From positions 186,001 through 250,000 of the forward strand of contig NZ_QPIG01000002.1 of assembly GCF_003337215.1 (NCBI RefSeq): a stretch of DNA of 64,000 nt, given 5' to 3'. Positions 49,122 to 57,452 of the stretch are shown here, piece after piece. The notes below the pieces were generated by a model. The model saw nothing but the letters and a program-made list of their open reading frames with translations, was not told the origin of the DNA and searched no databases. Numbering within the stretch: position 1 is the first letter of the stretch; each line of letters opens with the position of its first letter. Both the position numbers and the translations under genes were made by a program. This DNA is from Oceanihabitans sediminis (GTDB lineage: Bacteria > Bacteroidota > Bacteroidia > Flavobacteriales > Flavobacteriaceae).

Positions 49122-51509
49122 ATGCTAGCCATTTTAAAAAAGGAAATAAATTCATTCTTCGCTTCACCAATAGGTTATTTGGTTATTGCTGTTTTTTTAG
49201 TTTTAAACGGGTTGTTCCTATGGCTATTTAAAGGCGAATTTAATATTCTAGATAATGGTTTTGCTGACTTGTCATCCTTCTTTTTATTAGCACCTTGGAT
49301 TCTTATTTTTCTTATTCCTGCCGTAACAATGCGCAGCTTTAGTGATGAGAAAAAACAAGGAACACTCGAGCTTTTAGTTACTAAACCAATAAGTCATTTA
49401 AAAATTGTACTTGGTAAATATTTTGGGGCATTTATCCTAATCTTATTAGCCCTTTTACCTACCCTACTTTATGTTTATACAGTTCACCAGCTTGGTAATC
49501 CTCTAGGAAACTTAGATGTTGGTAGCACCCTAGGTTCTTACTTTGGGTTATTGTTTTTAGTTGCTGCTTATACGGCAATTGGTTTGTTTGCTTCAAGTAT
49601 AACAGATAATCAAATTGTTGCATTTATAACAGCAGTATTGCTATGTTTTATTTTCTATATAGGCTTTCAAGGAGTAGCAGAATTAATGTCTACTAGCTTT
49701 ATAGAGCAACTAGGAATGAGCGCTCATTACAATAGTATGAGTCGTGGTGTAATAGATACAAGAGATATATTTTACTTCTTAAGTCTTACGGTGTTCTTTC
49801 TATATATTACAACACAAAACATTCAGGTTAAAATACTTCAAAAAAGAGATTATCTAAACTTCTTATTACTTCCTTTAGGTCTTTTAGTCTTAAATATATT
49901 CGGAGCTAAACATATTTATGAGCGTTTTGACTTAACCGAAGACAAGCGTTATACCATTAATGAAGCTGCTCTTCAAATTATAGACAAAGTAGATTCTCCT
50001 ATTATTATTGATGTCTTTTTAGAAGGAGAAGGATTTCCTACGGAATTTAGACGACTACAATCGGAAACCAAACAACTTTTAGAAGAGTTTCAAGCACAAA
50101 ATAGAAACATACAATTCAATTTTATAAACCCTATTGAAGACGAAGCTACTCGCGATCGTAATATGCAGCAATTAAACGACAGAGGTTTAATTCCTATGCA
50201 ATTAACGGTTCAAGAAAGTGGTAAATCTAGTCAAGAGGTTATATTTCCTTGGGCATTAGCTAGCCATAATGATGTAACGGTAAAAATTCCTTTGGTTAAA
50301 AATAAAATTGGCGCTACACAACAAGAATTAGTCACCAATTCTGTACAACATTTAGAATATGCTTTTGCTGATGGCTTCAGTAAACTTATAAATCCTAAAC
50401 GCAGAAAAGTTGCTATTCTTCGTGGAAACAATCAACTAGAAGACAGATATATTTTCGACTTTGTAAAAACTATTGGCGATTATTATTTTATTGCCCCATT
50501 CACCTTAGATAGTGTTGCTAGCAATGCACAAAAAACTAGTAAAGCTTTAAATGAATTTGATTTAATCATTTCAGCAAAACCAACAGAAGCATTTTCTGAA
50601 AACGAAAAATATGTTTTAGATCAGTATACCATGAATGGCGGAAAAAGTCTTTGGTTGCTAGATAATGTTGCTATTGAAAAAGATAGTTTATACAACCCTT
50701 CCGGTAAAAGCGTTGCAATCCCGAGAGATTTAAACCTTACGGACTTCTTTTTCCAGTACGGTGCACGTATCAATCCGGTTTTGGTTAACGACCTCTACTC
50801 TGCTCCTATCACTTTGGCTTCTGGTGATGGTAGTCAGGCACAATTTCAACATTTACCTTGGTATTATTCTCCTTTGGTAAACTCTGAAAACAAACACGCA
50901 ATTACAAACAATCTTAACCTAGTTAAGTTTGATTTTTCGAATCAAATTGACACCCTAAAAAACAAGGTAGATAAAACGATTCTACTACAAAGTTCTGTGC
51001 TTACAAAATTAGACGGAACTCCGAGAGAAGTAAGCTTAGAGATGACGCAACAAGAGCCAAATCCACAAGCATACAACAAAGGTAAGCAAACACTTGCCGT
51101 TTTATTAGAAGGAAAGTTTAAATCGGTTTACGAAAAGCGAATCAAACCTTTTTCTCTTGAAAACGACAAGGAACTGAGCGAGCCTACCAAGATGATTATA
51201 ATTGCAGATGGAGATATTATTAAAAATGATGTTGGTAGAAATGGCCCACAAGAGCTCGGATTTGATAAATGGACCGGACAGACCTATGGCAACAAAGAAT
51301 TCCTTTTAAATGCTGTAAACTACCTTTTAGACGATGATGGACTTATAAACATTCGAACAAAAGAAATTGCAGTTGCATTTTTAGATCATAAAAAAGTTGC
51401 AGAAGAAAAAACCAAGTGGCAAATTGTAAACATTCTCTTACCACTAGTTTTATTAGGGCTTTTCGGGTTTTTATTTAATTTCATCCGAAAGAAAAAGTAT
51501 GCAAGATAA
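49122..51509 (+). CDS. Fused GldF-GldG gliding-motility ABC transporter subunit
   Basis: Residues about 1-240 are an ABC-2 permease (GldF): EINSFFASPIGYLVIAVF, PAVTMRSFSDEKKQGTLELL in outline, and six membrane segments. From about 240 (KRDYLNFLLLPLGLLVLN) to 795 the protein is GldG. That part has a membrane helix, the FDLTEDKRYTINEA motif, a large periplasmic part, and a final helix IVNILLPLVLLGLFGFLFNF. In Flavobacterium johnsoniae the two are separate genes needed with GldA for gliding and type 9 secretion. Here the frame is continuous, with no stop and no internal start at the junction. Confidence 0.9.
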   Translation: MLAILKKEINSFFASPIGYLVIAVFLVLNGLFLWLFKGEFNILDNGFADLSSFFLLAPWILIFLIPAVTMRSFSDEKKQGTLELLVTKPISHLKIVLGKYFGAFILILLALLPTLLYVYTVHQLGNPLGNLDVGSTLGSYFGLLFLVAAYTAIGLFASSITDNQIVAFITAVLLCFIFYIGFQGVAELMSTSFIEQLGMSAHYNSMSRGVIDTRDIFYFLSLTVFFLYITTQNIQVKILQKRDYLNFLLLPLGLLVLNIFGAKHIYERFDLTEDKRYTINEAALQIIDKVDSPIIIDVFLEGEGFPTEFRRLQSETKQLLEEFQAQNRNIQFNFINPIEDEATRDRNMQQLNDRGLIPMQLTVQESGKSSQEVIFPWALASHNDVTVKIPLVKNKIGATQQELVTNSVQHLEYAFADGFSKLINPKRRKVAILRGNNQLEDRYIFDFVKTIGDYYFIAPFTLDSVASNAQKTSKALNEFDLIISAKPTEAFSENEKYVLDQYTMNGGKSLWLLDNVAIEKDSLYNPSGKSVAIPRDLNLTDFFFQYGARINPVLVNDLYSAPITLASGDGSQAQFQHLPWYYSPLVNSENKHAITNNLNLVKFDFSNQIDTLKNKVDKTILLQSSVLTKLDGTPREVSLEMTQQEPNPQAYNKGKQTLAVLLEGKFKSVYEKRIKPFSLENDKELSEPTKMIIIADGDIIKNDVGRNGPQELGFDKWTGQTYGNKEFLLNAVNYLLDDDGLINIRTKEIAVAFLDHKKVAEEKTKWQIVNILLPLVLLGLFGFLFNFIRKKKYAR

Positions 51510-51590
51510 GCAAAGAAACAAGCTGAAATTTAGTAATTTTCACACAGGAAGTTGTTAATAAGTTTGTTTCCATTTTAAACTGTTAAACAA

Positions 51591-51598
51591 TATATTTG
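51591..51598 (+). promoter_or_regulatory. -7 box for dnaN
   Basis: TATATTTG lies 39 bases before the dnaN ATG. A TTTG at 51,563 is placed roughly where the -33 element belongs. Confidence 0.55.
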
Positions 51599-51637
51599 TA
51601 TCTATTCAATATTGAAACGAATTAACGTATTAAATAA

Positions 51638-52756
51638 ATGAAATTCATAGTATCAAGTACCTATTTACTGAAACAATTACAAGTTCTTGGAGGTGTAATC
51701 AATAACTCTAATACTTTACCTATTTTAGATAATTTCTTATTTGAGTTAAAACAAAATCAACTTATAGTTTCAGCTAGTGATCTAGAAACAACTATGTCTG
51801 CAAAATTAGATGTAGAAAGTGACAACGAAGGAAGCATTGCGGTTCCTGCTCGTTTACTTTTAGACACTTTAAAGACTTTTCCTGAGCAACCTTTAACTTT
51901 TGTTGTTGAAGATAATAACACGATAGAAATTAGCTCTAACCACGGTAAATACGCCTTAGCGTATGCAGATGGAGCAGAGTTTCCAAAAGCAGTGGAGTTA
52001 GACGATCCAAGTGCAACTACTATCTCAGGTGAAATCTTAGCAACAGCTATTAGCAAAACAATCTTTGCAGCTGGTAACGATGATTTACGTCCGGTAATGA
52101 GTGGTGTATTCTTTCAGTTCTCTACAGAAGGTTTAACTTTTGTAGCTACAGATGCACACAAACTAGTAAAATACACTCGCGAAGATGTACAAGCTAGTCA
52201 AGTTTCAGAATTCATTATGCCTAAGAAACCTTTAAATCTTTTAAAAGGAATTTTAGCAACTAGTGATGATGATGTGAAAATTGAATACAATGAATCTAAT
52301 GCAAAATTCACTTTTGAAAATGCTGAATTAGTATGTAGATTGATTGATGGAAAATATCCTAACTACGAGGCAGTAATTCCTAAGGAGAATCCTAATAAAC
52401 TTACAATAGACAGAACGCAGTTTTTAAACTCTGTTCGCCGTGTTAGTATTTTCTCTAACAAAACAACACACCAAATTCGTTTAAAAATTGCTGGTGCAGA
52501 ATTAAATATTTCTGCTGAAGATATTGATTACTCAAACAAAGCAGAAGAGCGTTTAACTTGTGATTACCAAGGAGACGATATGCAAATAGGTTTTAACTCT
52601 CGTTTCTTAACAGAAATGTTAAACAACCTTACATCTGATGAAGTTCAATTAGAAATGAGTTTACCTAACAGAGCTGGTATCTTAACTCCTATTGATGGAT
52701 TAGATGCTGGAGAACAAGTTACCATGCTTGTAATGCCTGTGATGTTGAATAGCTAA
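51638..52756 (+). CDS. dnaN: DNA polymerase III beta subunit (sliding clamp)
   Basis: The 372-residue protein forms the ring-shaped dimeric clamp that holds polymerase III on DNA. It shows the three-domain clamp pattern, with SSTYLLKQLQVLGGVINNSNTLPILDNFLF in outline at the start, DLRPVMSGVFFQF (near 149-161) and the C-terminal VTMLVMPVML, where the partner-binding pocket closes. It is not next to dnaA here, which is normal for Bacteroidota. A strong terminator follows. Confidence 0.95.
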   Translation: MKFIVSSTYLLKQLQVLGGVINNSNTLPILDNFLFELKQNQLIVSASDLETTMSAKLDVESDNEGSIAVPARLLLDTLKTFPEQPLTFVVEDNNTIEISSNHGKYALAYADGAEFPKAVELDDPSATTISGEILATAISKTIFAAGNDDLRPVMSGVFFQFSTEGLTFVATDAHKLVKYTREDVQASQVSEFIMPKKPLNLLKGILATSDDDVKIEYNESNAKFTFENAELVCRLIDGKYPNYEAVIPKENPNKLTIDRTQFLNSVRRVSIFSNKTTHQIRLKIAGAELNISAEDIDYSNKAEERLTCDYQGDDMQIGFNSRFLTEMLNNLTSDEVQLEMSLPNRAGILTPIDGLDAGEQVTMLVMPVMLNS

Positions 52757-52798
52757 TTCTTATACATAAATTAAACTCAGTTAGCTGAGAAAATTATA

Positions 52799-52832
52799 TA
52801 AAAAACACTCATCAAATGATGAGTGTTTTTTT
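52799..52832 (+). terminator. Terminator after dnaN
   Basis: AAAAACACTCATCA pairs with TGATGAGTGTTTTT around two bases and runs into T. Confidence 0.88.
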
Positions 52833-52896
52833 GTTTTATTTCCTATCAAATGTTTTTTAAGTATCTTTAAGATAACTAACTAAAAACCAAGAGATA

Positions 52897-53100
52897 ATGA
52901 ACAAGTCAATTAAAACAGTTTTATTAGTAGTCGGCGTAGCATTATTAGGCTATGGTATCTACACAATGATTGCTCCAGAAGCTTCTATAAGTATTGGTGA
53001 GTTTGGAATTGAAGCTCAAGACAACACTAATGCATATATTACTATTGCACTCGGTATCGTGGCATTAATAGCTAGTGTTTTTGTAGGTAAAAAAGCATAA
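52897..53100 (+). CDS. Small two-helix membrane protein
   Basis: The 67-residue protein has two hydrophobic helices (about 6-26, VLLVVGVALLGYGIYTMI, and 47-63, AYITIALGIVALIASVFV). They are joined by a polar loop APEASISIGEFGIEAQDNTN. It ends in GKKA. I do not recognise a named family with certainty; similar short proteins are common in Bacteroidota. It is a single gene between two terminators. Confidence 0.7.
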   Translation: MNKSIKTVLLVVGVALLGYGIYTMIAPEASISIGEFGIEAQDNTNAYITIALGIVALIASVFVGKKA

Positions 53101-53146
53101 ACAGAAATACCACTACAACTTATTGCATAAGCTTGTATAAAATATA

Positions 53147-53176
53147 AAAGGCTCACCATTAAGTGAGCCTTTTTTA
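53147..53176. terminator. Bidirectional terminator
   Basis: The stem AAAGGCTCAC / GTGAGCCTTT with a six-base loop is followed by T. It lies between converging small membrane-protein genes. Confidence 0.85.
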
Positions 53177-53194
53177 TTTGCTTTTATCATTGTA

Positions 53195-53536
53195 TTAACT
53201 AATAAAATTAATAGAAAGTGGATAGTTTATTTGTTTGCCATTACTTGCGTTAATAGCATTAATAATTGGCATAACTAAAGCTAATATAGCTACTAAGCCA
53301 AGAAGTATAAAGCCTAAACCAAATAGAAGTATCAAAGGAATACTTATTATAGAGTACAAAATGATACTAATTTGGAAATTTAAAATTGCTTTTCCTTGCT
53401 CATCCATCTGCTCTACTGTATCCTTTTGTGTAATCCAAATAATTAATGGCACAATAAGTCCACCAAAACCAGTAAGATGGGTTAACAATTGTGATAAATG
53501 CGTAATAACTAGCAGTTGATTGTCTGTTCGTTTCAT
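53195..53536 (-). CDS. DUF4870 family membrane protein
   Basis: The 113-residue protein matches DUF4870: HLSQLLTHLTGFGGLIVPLIIW near 13-34 (in outline), then QMDEQGKAILNFQISIILYSII and a third hydrophobic region ending INAINASNGKQINYPLSINFI. It has three membrane segments and acts at the inner membrane with no defined role (TIC20-like fold). It is a single gene. Confidence 0.88.
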   Translation of the reverse strand: MKRTDNQLLVITHLSQLLTHLTGFGGLIVPLIIWITQKDTVEQMDEQGKAILNFQISIILYSIISIPLILLFGLGFILLGLVAILALVMPIINAINASNGKQINYPLSINFIS

Positions 53537-53626
53537 TGTTTGATAATTTGATTTCTTGATTAATGATTTTACACTAAATAAGACGCAAAAGATCTAAGAA
53601 AGTTACATTATTACACTGAAAACTAA

Positions 53627-54040
53627 TTAATGTGGCAACTTACTCCTAACAAGTCCGTATAAAAAAGTACCAAAAACAGCTGCAAGAAAAACTATTATCA
53701 CCGGCAGATACCCTGCTCCAATAAGTACAAATATTGGTCCCGGACAAGCTCCTACTAAAGCCCAGCCTAACCCGAAAATAATTCCTCCTGCTAAATATCT
53801 TGTAATAGATTTCTCTTTTGGAGCAATAGTAATGGCTTCACCAGAAAATGTTTTGATATTAAAACGCTTAATTAGGTTAACAAACAATATTCCGAATGCT
53901 AAAGCTGTCCCCATAATACCATACATGTGGAAAGATTCAAATCTGAACATTTCATAAATACGAAACCAAGATGCTGCTTCCGACTTATACATGATAATTC
54001 CGAAACAAAAACCTACTATAATAAATGCTAACTTCTTCAT
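53627..54040 (-). CDS. YeeE/YedE-family sulfur transporter, short subunit (DUF6691 type)
   Basis: The 137-residue membrane protein has four hydrophobic segments and the family's key Cys motif in WALVGACPGPIFVLIGAG (near 94-111). It is the second half of a split YeeE/YedE transporter. The first half is encoded one base upstream, so they are one operon and probably one complex. Characterised relatives take up thiosulfate. Here the pair shares a Crp/Fnr-type promoter with the persulfide genes, which supports import of a sulfane-sulfur compound. Confidence 0.87.
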   Translation of the reverse strand: MKKLAFIIVGFCFGIIMYKSEAASWFRIYEMFRFESFHMYGIMGTALAFGILFVNLIKRFNIKTFSGEAITIAPKEKSITRYLAGGIIFGLGWALVGACPGPIFVLIGAGYLPVIIVFLAAVFGTFLYGLVRSKLPH

Positions 54041-54041
54041 A

Positions 54042-54605
54042 TTAAAAAATTAAAGGGTATAATAAATGAACCATAATAAGACCTCCAATAAAAAATCCAA
54101 CTACAGCGATTAATGATGGTAATTGCAGATTGCTTAATCCTGAAATAGCGTGACCTGAAGTACAACCACCAGCATAACGTGCTCCAAAACCTACAAGAAT
54201 TCCTCCTATAATTAAAATGGCAAGTGTTTTTATATTACTTAAAGATTCTAAAGAAAATAACTCTACAGGAACGTATTGGTTATTTGCTGAAATATTTAAA
54301 TCTTGTAAGGAAGCTACAGTAGCTTCGCTAATTAAAGGCATTTCACCATTAGATAGATAATGAGATGCAAAATAACCACCAAGCATAGCTCCAACTACAA
54401 TAAGAAGGTTCCAAATATCATTTCGCCAATTAAATCTAAAAAAGTCACTTGCTTTTCCTGCTCCACAAGCAGCACAAAAGGTTCTTAGGTTTGAAGACAT
54501 TCCAAACTTTTTACCCATAAGCAAAAGAATAAGCATGGTAAATGCTATTAAAAAGCCCGAAACATACCAAGGCCAAGGTTGAGAGATTAATTCCATAAAA
54601 TTCAT
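54042..54605 (-). CDS. YeeE/YedE-family sulfur transporter, long subunit
   Basis: The start is set at MNFMELISQPWPWYVSG; an alternative Met lies three codons on. The 187-residue membrane protein has about five hydrophobic segments. Two conserved cysteine regions are visible: FCAACGAGKASDFF (near 49-62) and GGCTSGHAISGLSNLQ (near 146-161). They match the cysteines that relay thiosulfate through YeeE. It precedes its short partner by one base. The promoter at 54,643-54,686 carries the GTAAC-N4-GTTAC operator. Confidence 0.87.
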   Translation of the reverse strand: MNFMELISQPWPWYVSGFLIAFTMLILLLMGKKFGMSSNLRTFCAACGAGKASDFFRFNWRNDIWNLLIVVGAMLGGYFASHYLSNGEMPLISEATVASLQDLNISANNQYVPVELFSLESLSNIKTLAILIIGGILVGFGARYAGGCTSGHAISGLSNLQLPSLIAVVGFFIGGLIMVHLLYPLIF

Positions 54606-54642
54606 TTTAAATAAAAACGTGATATTATTAATTTTAATACAG

Positions 54643-54686
54643 CAAAAATATAGCAATTATAAACGACAAACTGTAACAAAGGTTAC
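54643..54686 (-). promoter_or_regulatory. Crp/Fnr-type site and promoter of the YeeE/YedE pair
   Basis: The -7 box on the reverse strand is TATTTTTG (54,643-54,650). The palindrome GTAAC-aaag-GTTAC (54,673-54,686) is centred 36.5 bases from the box edge, near -42 of the predicted start. Spacing is identical to the promoters at 57,834, 59,424 and 60,294. Confidence 0.75.
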
Positions 54687-54706
54687 TTAAGGTTTTATAG
54701 AATCTG

Positions 54707-54740
54707 TGCCACGGAGAAATCGTAAAGTTTATCCGTGGCA
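54707..54740. promoter_or_regulatory. 9-base inverted repeat in the divergent gap
   Basis: TGCCACGGA and TCCGTGGCA are perfect inverted copies 16 bases apart, between the YeeE promoter and the hydrolase gene. The right arm overlaps a sigma-54-like TGGCA-N6-TTGT, but that match is imperfect. It could be an operator or an RNA hairpin. Confidence 0.4.
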
Positions 54741-54830
54741 AGGAACTTGTATATTTAATAAATCTGTCTAGGTTTATATCTTAAAGTATTTTATGTTGTT
54801 TCGCTAACTTGGCTTATTTTCGCAAAATAT

Positions 54831-55829
54831 ATGGATTCACTTACTCAAATAGTATTAGGAGCAGCTGTTGGAGAGGCTGTTTTAGGAAAGAAAGTTGGAA
54901 ACAAGGCAATGCTTTATGGAGCTATTGCAGGGACTATTCCTGATTTAGATGTACTTGCTTCACATTTTACCGATACGGTTTCTGCGCTTGCAATACATCG
55001 TGGATTTACACATTCCATTGTCTTTTCTGTGCTTTTTGCTCCTTTTTTCGGTTGGCTGGTTTCCCGATATGAAAGTTATAAGGATATTAAAGGCTGGGCG
55101 TGGCTCTTTTTCTGGGCATTTATTACACATCCTATTTTAGATGCACATACTACTTGGGGTACACAATTATTTTGGCCTTTTGACTTAAGACTTGCTTTCA
55201 AAACTATATTTGTAATTGACCCACTTTATACCTTACCTTTTCTAGTATTCTTAATTCTTGCAATGGTTCAAAAACGAACCTCTGCAAAACGTCGTTTATA
55301 CAACAAATTAGGATTGATTATAAGTTCCTCTTACTTACTTCTTACTTTCCTATTTAAATGGATAGCATATAATGAATTTGAAGCTGCATTAACAAACCAA
55401 AATATAGATTATATACAATTAGACACAAGACCTTCGGCCTTAAACACCATGCTTTGGAGCGCTAACGTTGAAACGGAAAATGCTTATTTATTAGGAAATT
55501 ACTCGTTTTTTGACACCAAGCCTATCTCGTTTGAAACTTACCCTAAAAACCATGAGTTTTTAGGCGATCTTGCTAAAGATGAAAAAGTACAAAGAATGAT
55601 TGCTATTTCTGAAGGTTGGTATATAATATCAAAGGAAGATGACAGTCTTTATTTTAGCGATTTACGTTTCGGACTTTTAAGTATGGAACCAAATTCTCAG
55701 AATTTTGTGTTTAAATACAAAATAGAAAAAGATGCTTCCGGCAAAGTGCAATTTACAGAAAAACCGAAAGACAAACGTGATGGTAAAAAACTACTTTCAG
55801 AATTATGGATTCGTATAAAAGGGAATTAG
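54831..55829 (+). CDS. Membrane-bound metal-dependent hydrolase (YdjM/DUF457 family)
   Basis: The 332-residue protein has the family opening MDSLTQIVLGAAVGEAVLGKK. Metal ligands are in TIPDLDVLASHF (near 35-46), HRGFTHSIVFS (near 56-66) and HPILDAHTTWGTQLFWPFD (near 101-119). About four membrane helices lie in the first 180 residues. The C-terminal part (about 190-332) is soluble. Family members are linked loosely to the SOS response in E. coli, but the substrate is unknown. Confidence 0.87.
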   Translation: MDSLTQIVLGAAVGEAVLGKKVGNKAMLYGAIAGTIPDLDVLASHFTDTVSALAIHRGFTHSIVFSVLFAPFFGWLVSRYESYKDIKGWAWLFFWAFITHPILDAHTTWGTQLFWPFDLRLAFKTIFVIDPLYTLPFLVFLILAMVQKRTSAKRRLYNKLGLIISSSYLLLTFLFKWIAYNEFEAALTNQNIDYIQLDTRPSALNTMLWSANVETENAYLLGNYSFFDTKPISFETYPKNHEFLGDLAKDEKVQRMIAISEGWYIISKEDDSLYFSDLRFGLLSMEPNSQNFVFKYKIEKDASGKVQFTEKPKDKRDGKKLLSELWIRIKGN

Positions 55830-55861
55830 ATTTTTTGTTTTTACAATATACTAGACTAAAT

Positions 55862-55895
55862 AAAAAGGAGCGCATTTAAAAATGCGCTCCTTTTT
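55862..55895. terminator. Bidirectional terminator
   Basis: AAAAAGGAGCGCATTT and AAATGCGCTCCTTTTT form a long perfect stem flanked by A and T runs, between converging genes. Confidence 0.9.
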
Positions 55896-55929
55896 ATATT
55901 ACAATTACGACAAGCAATAATCTTATAAA

Positions 55930-56079
55930 CTACCTTTCTTTAGGTTCGTCTTTATCTCTATCACTCGTGGTCATAAATTTAATTAAGATACCCACAAGTG
56001 TTAAACAAACTAGCCCGAAAATAGCTATCATTATTACGCCATTGTTCCAATTATATAATGCGATACTTTGAGAAATCAT
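55930..56079 (-). CDS. 49-residue single-pass membrane protein
   Basis: The frame gives an N-terminus MISQSIALYNWNNG, one hydrophobic helix at about 15-36 (VIMIAIFGLVCLTLVGILI) and a charged cytoplasmic tail (KFMTTSDRDKDEPKER). The clear tripartite pattern and a stop just before a bidirectional terminator support real coding. I recognise no family. It lies downstream of the thioredoxin/methyltransferase genes on the same strand, 108 bases after the methyltransferase start side, so it may be a separate small unit. Confidence 0.6.
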   Translation of the reverse strand: MISQSIALYNWNNGVIMIAIFGLVCLTLVGILIKFMTTSDRDKDEPKER

Positions 56080-56187
56080 AGTTTAAAAGTTTTAGTCTAT
56101 TAGTTAATTATTGTAAACATACTAAATACTTTTAACCGAAAATATGACATTTGTCAGTTGATAAATAAACTAAAAATTATGAATCTG

Positions 56188-56766
56188 CTACTTTTGAAGT
56201 ATCATAAACAATTCTTTTCCAGATCTTGCTTCTATAGAATTATAAGATTCTTCCATAGTATTAATTTGAAAATAAGGCTGAAAATAATTTAAATACTCCT
56301 CCTTAGAACCTCCAAAAGGCGGATGCGAATCGTTTAATGGAATCTTAAAAAGTAACCCTACTAGTTTACCATTTTCGCTTAATAATTCATGAGTCTTAAC
56401 CGCATAAGCAGGTCTTAAACTCGGATTTAAAGCACAGAAGAAAGTCTGTTCTATTATCAAATCGAAAGTAAGATCTAGATTAAAAAAATTATCGTGAATT
56501 AAATGAGATTTAGGATAATCTGGAATTCTATTTTGAATATTATTAAGCGCTGTTTTAGATACATCTACAACATACACGTTTTTAAATCCTTTTTCATGAA
56601 GGTATTCGGCTTCATAGCTATTTCCTCCTCCAGGAATTAAAATCTTTATCTCCTTATTGGTTAATTGATCAATATATGCTTTTAGGGGTGGCGAAACTTG
56701 ACCTAGGTCCCAACCAATTTCGTTTGTTTTATACCTATTATCCCAATATTCTTCGTTTAATTCCAT
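56188..56766 (-). CDS. TPMT-family SAM-dependent methyltransferase
   Basis: The start is set at MELNEEYWDNRYKTNEIGWD, whose ATG overlaps the thioredoxin stop by one base (TAATG). The longer in-frame extension lies inside trxA. The 192-residue protein matches the thiopurine methyltransferase family: GWDLGQVSPPL (near 17-27), SAM loop ILIPGGGNSYEAEYL (near 42-56) and FDLIIEQTFFCALNP. The family methylates thiols, selenium or tellurium compounds. In this sulfur locus, S-methylation of sulfide or thiols is a reasonable inference. Confidence 0.87.
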   Translation of the reverse strand: MELNEEYWDNRYKTNEIGWDLGQVSPPLKAYIDQLTNKEIKILIPGGGNSYEAEYLHEKGFKNVYVVDVSKTALNNIQNRIPDYPKSHLIHDNFFNLDLTFDLIIEQTFFCALNPSLRPAYAVKTHELLSENGKLVGLLFKIPLNDSHPPFGGSKEEYLNYFQPYFQINTMEESYNSIEARSGKELFMILQK

Positions 56767-57062
56767 TAATAAGGAGCTGTAATTACATTCATTAAATCGT
56801 TTTTCTGAAGCATACCAGATTGCCTCCACACTTGTTTTCCATCTTTAAAAAGCATAAAAGTTGGCACTCCTTTCACTTGATATTTTGCTGCTAATTCCTG
56901 GTTTTTATCTACATCAATTTTAATGATAGAAACTCTATCGCCTAAAGTTTCTTTAATTTCTGATAAAACAGGACTCATCATTTTACATGGTCCGCACCAA
57001 GTAGCAAAAAAGTCTACTAATACGGGTTTATCTTGGTTTATTATTTCTGAAAATTTACTCAT
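56766..57062 (-). CDS. trxA: Thioredoxin
   Basis: The 98-residue protein has the full thioredoxin pattern: active site WCGPCK (Cys23, Cys26), the Asp in FFATWCGP context, and cis-Pro in GVPTFMLF (near 70-77). It is cytosolic. Its stop codon overlaps the methyltransferase start. It follows the metallochaperone-like gene by 120 bases within the run of sulfur genes, so it probably reduces persulfides formed by the rhodaneses here. Confidence 0.92.
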   Translation of the reverse strand: MSKFSEIINQDKPVLVDFFATWCGPCKMMSPVLSEIKETLGDRVSIIKIDVDKNQELAAKYQVKGVPTFMLFKDGKQVWRQSGMLQKNDLMNVITAPY

Positions 57063-57138
57063 AACTTTAATTTTTTATTTACTAAAAGTTTATTTCTTTA
57101 TGTGAACTTCAGTTTTTTCATGACACTCCACACATTGC

Positions 57139-57157
57139 ATTCTATATCATATAGAAT
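57139..57157. promoter_or_regulatory. 8+3+8 palindrome upstream of trxA
   Basis: ATTCTATA and TATAGAAT are perfect inverted copies around TCA, in the 120-base gap between the HMA gene and trxA. It is a candidate operator. The gap also holds a 16-codon frame with a CxxCH motif (57,090-57,140), described under findings. Confidence 0.35.
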
Positions 57158-57182
57158 ACTTCAATAAATTCTTTTTATTCTT

Positions 57183-57452
57183 TTAATTGGAAAACTTTCC
57201 GGTTGCACAACTCACAAAAGATTTTGCTTTGGAAGTTAAACTGTTTTCTTCTTCTACAGAAGGATAGCCTATACGCTTCAATTTATCTTTAACTGCAATT
57301 GCATCTGTTTCATCTTGAAAAGTAAAAGTCACTTTATTTGTTTCTACATCTATTTCTATATCTGATACATTAGAAAGTTCTGATAGTTTATTTGTGATTG
57401 TGCTTGCACATCCACCACATTTTAAGTTTTGTACTATGATGCTAGTTTTCAT
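57183..57452 (-). CDS. Heavy-metal-associated (CopZ-like) small protein
   Basis: The 89-residue protein has an HMA ferredoxin-like fold at 1-66 with the metal motif LKCGGCAST (Cys12, Cys15) and a conserved ending (DKLKRIGYPSVEE). A short extra tail has a third Cys (SKAKSFVSCATGKF). It would bind Cu(I) or act as a thiol carrier in the cytosol. It begins directly after the rhodanese stop codon with no gap, so it belongs to the sulfur operon. A sulfur-carrier role is conceivable but unproven. Confidence 0.85.
   Translation of the reverse strand: MKTSIIVQNLKCGGCASTITNKLSELSNVSDIEIDVETNKVTFTFQDETDAIAVKDKLKRIGYPSVEEENSLTSKAKSFVSCATGKFSN

Noticed and set aside
54736-54750. Sigma-54-like TGGCA-N6-TTGT upstream of the DUF457-type hydrolase gene
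   Set aside because: The -12 element is TTGT instead of TTGC, and it overlaps an inverted repeat that explains the TGGCA; no activator gene is beside it.
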